This document shows positions 32,680 to 33,491 of a stretch of 33,491 bases of DNA, in pieces. The notes beneath the pieces were generated by a model, which was not told where the DNA came from, made no database searches, and saw only the letters and a program-made list of their open reading frames with translations. The position numbers were made by a program, and so were the translations under genes. The first letter of the stretch is position 1. Each line of letters begins with the position of its first letter. This DNA comes from an uncultured Opitutales bacterium (GTDB lineage: Bacteria > Verrucomicrobiota > Verrucomicrobiia > Opitutales > Intestinicryptomonadaceae): assembly GCA_944389915.1 (NCBI GenBank), contig CALXOC010000078.1:1-33491 (forward strand). The letters are read 5' to 3'.

Positions 32680-33438
32680 ATGAATTCCATAATATTGGAC
32701 AACAATCTAAGCCTATCCGCAAGCTCTCCAAAACTTGAGCATATAAAAAAAGTTTTGCGCGCGAAGGACGGAGACAAAATATTTGCCGGAGTTAAAAATG
32801 GCCCGCTATATCTTTGCAATATAATATGGAACGCCGATGGAAGCGCCTCTTTTAAGCCCATCAGTGAACTGCGCAATCCCCCATGCGCGGGAATAAACAT
32901 GGCAGTGGCATTTTCCCGCCCGCAAATTGCGCAACGCCTTTTGTTTGAAGCGGCCTGCTTCGGCGTGGACAAACTTATTTTCTATCCCTCCGACAAATCG
33001 GATTCCTCTTATGCAAAGAGCGCATTATACGCTTCCGGCGAATATGGCAAATGGCTGGAAAAAGGAGCCGAACATGCGTGCAGCACAATGATACCCGATT
33101 TCAAAATAGCGGAAAATTTTTCCGACGCTCTTAATATCCTGACCGGCGCCTCCTGCGCCCAACTTCCAATATTGAAACTGGCGCCCGATCCCTATGAAGC
33201 CACGACAACGCTCCAAGAATGCGTGCTTAAGAGCGCCCATAACGGGATAAGGCGCAAAAAATCCGCCCTCATACTCGGAGGCGAACGCGGATTTTCCGAT
33301 TCGGAAAGGCGGATCCTGCGCGATGATGGATTTATTCTGTGCTCGCTCGGAGATAGAATATTAAGAACAGATACCGCCGCAATAGCGGCGCTATCGACAA
33401 TAAGCGCCGTTCCATTTAAGAGCGGCGCCTCAGCATAG
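32680..33438 (+). CDS. RsmE-like 16S rRNA m3U1498 methyltransferase (SPOUT)
   Basis: RsmE methylates N3 of U1498 in 16S rRNA. From ATG 32680 the product has 252 residues, a normal RsmE length. The C-terminal SPOUT knot matches well: ALILGGERGFSDSERRIL (196-213) and LGDRILRTDTAAIAALS (223-239). The N-terminal half has HIKKVLRAKDGDKIFAG, a PUA-like segment. The usual EQS/EQC-x-R motif before the knot is EHACSTM at 131-137 here, so the arginine is missing, and GPEGG is replaced by GGERG. The enzyme is therefore divergent and its activity should not be assumed. The frame extends to 32602, but the extra 26 residues look unlike coding sequence. Confidence 0.8.
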   Translation: MNSIILDNNLSLSASSPKLEHIKKVLRAKDGDKIFAGVKNGPLYLCNIIWNADGSASFKPISELRNPPCAGINMAVAFSRPQIAQRLLFEAACFGVDKLIFYPSDKSDSSYAKSALYASGEYGKWLEKGAEHACSTMIPDFKIAENFSDALNILTGASCAQLPILKLAPDPYEATTTLQECVLKSAHNGIRRKKSALILGGERGFSDSERRILRDDGFILCSLGDRILRTDTAAIAALSTISAVPFKSGASA

Positions 33439-33491
33439 GCCCGATATTTTATCCGCAAGGGCGTAGAGCTTTAAGAAGTCCCCCTCTACGG
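33430..33491 (-). CDS. C-terminal end of a minus-strand gene (partial)
   Basis: On the minus strand one frame is open from the window edge to a TGA at 33432-33430. It encodes 19 residues ending KLYALADKISGLC. It would overlap the RsmE-like end by nine bases in a convergent layout. The segment looks helical and protein-like, but it is too short to name a family. It may belong to a real gene beyond the window. Confidence 0.35.
   Translation of the reverse strand, partial: VEGDFLKLYALADKISGLC

Overview
The window looks like a chromosomal stretch from a Gram-negative bacterium of moderate GC content. Lipid A synthesis (lpxB), a lipopolysaccharide-core type glycosyltransferase, an AsmA-like envelope protein and lipoprotein signals all point to an outer membrane. 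The Gld-type ABC cassette with a DUF4340 protein, the RsbU/RsbW-type signalling pair, and the mix of families suggest the PVC group, most likely Verrucomicrobiota (Opitutae-like). That placement is inference from gene content; no rRNA marker is present. AUA is the favourite isoleucine codon, even in glyA. I saw no phage, transposon, CRISPR, tRNA or rRNA, and no obviously transferred island.

Layout. (1) 1-5124, plus strand: a possible C-terminal tail of an upstream gene, hisB, a low-molecular-weight phosphatase, rpiB, glyA (clear terminator), and a phosphohexomutase (clear terminator). (2) 5128-8045: a minus-strand LpcC-like glycosyltransferase diverges from a plus-strand secreted transglutaminase-fold/helical-repeat protein; a perfect 12-bp palindrome lies between them. 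(3) 8119-16041, plus strand: a receiver-PP2C phosphatase and an RsbW-like kinase directly precede a complete oligopeptide ABC importer (oppD-oppF-oppA-oppB-oppC) and a BaiN/HI0933-type flavoprotein, all tightly packed. (4) 16042-16382: an AT-rich gap with a terminator, a possible small-RNA unit and the sufS promoter with two palindromes. (5) 16383-21847: sufS converges on a minus-strand ruvB-oxidoreductase pair; ruvB diverges from recF-MidA-like. (6) 21879-32578, minus strand: a run of eight genes read as acyl carrier protein, GldA, GldF, GldG, DUF4340, AsmA-like, Gfo/Idh/MocA oxidoreductase, lpxB. (7) 32680-33491: an RsmE-like gene converging on a partial minus-strand gene.

How the genes fit together. 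Most of the window is housekeeping: histidine, one-carbon and pentose metabolism, peptide uptake, Fe-S cluster sulfur supply, recombination and rRNA modification. Two blocks are less ordinary. One is the partner-switch-like pair fused to the peptide-importer operon. The other is the minus-strand envelope run, which joins a Gld-type ABC system to AsmA-like and lipid A genes and may serve outer-membrane lipid traffic. Several starts were moved from the longest open frame: 731, 14794, 18717, 20882, 23989, 26949, 32166, 32578 and 32680.
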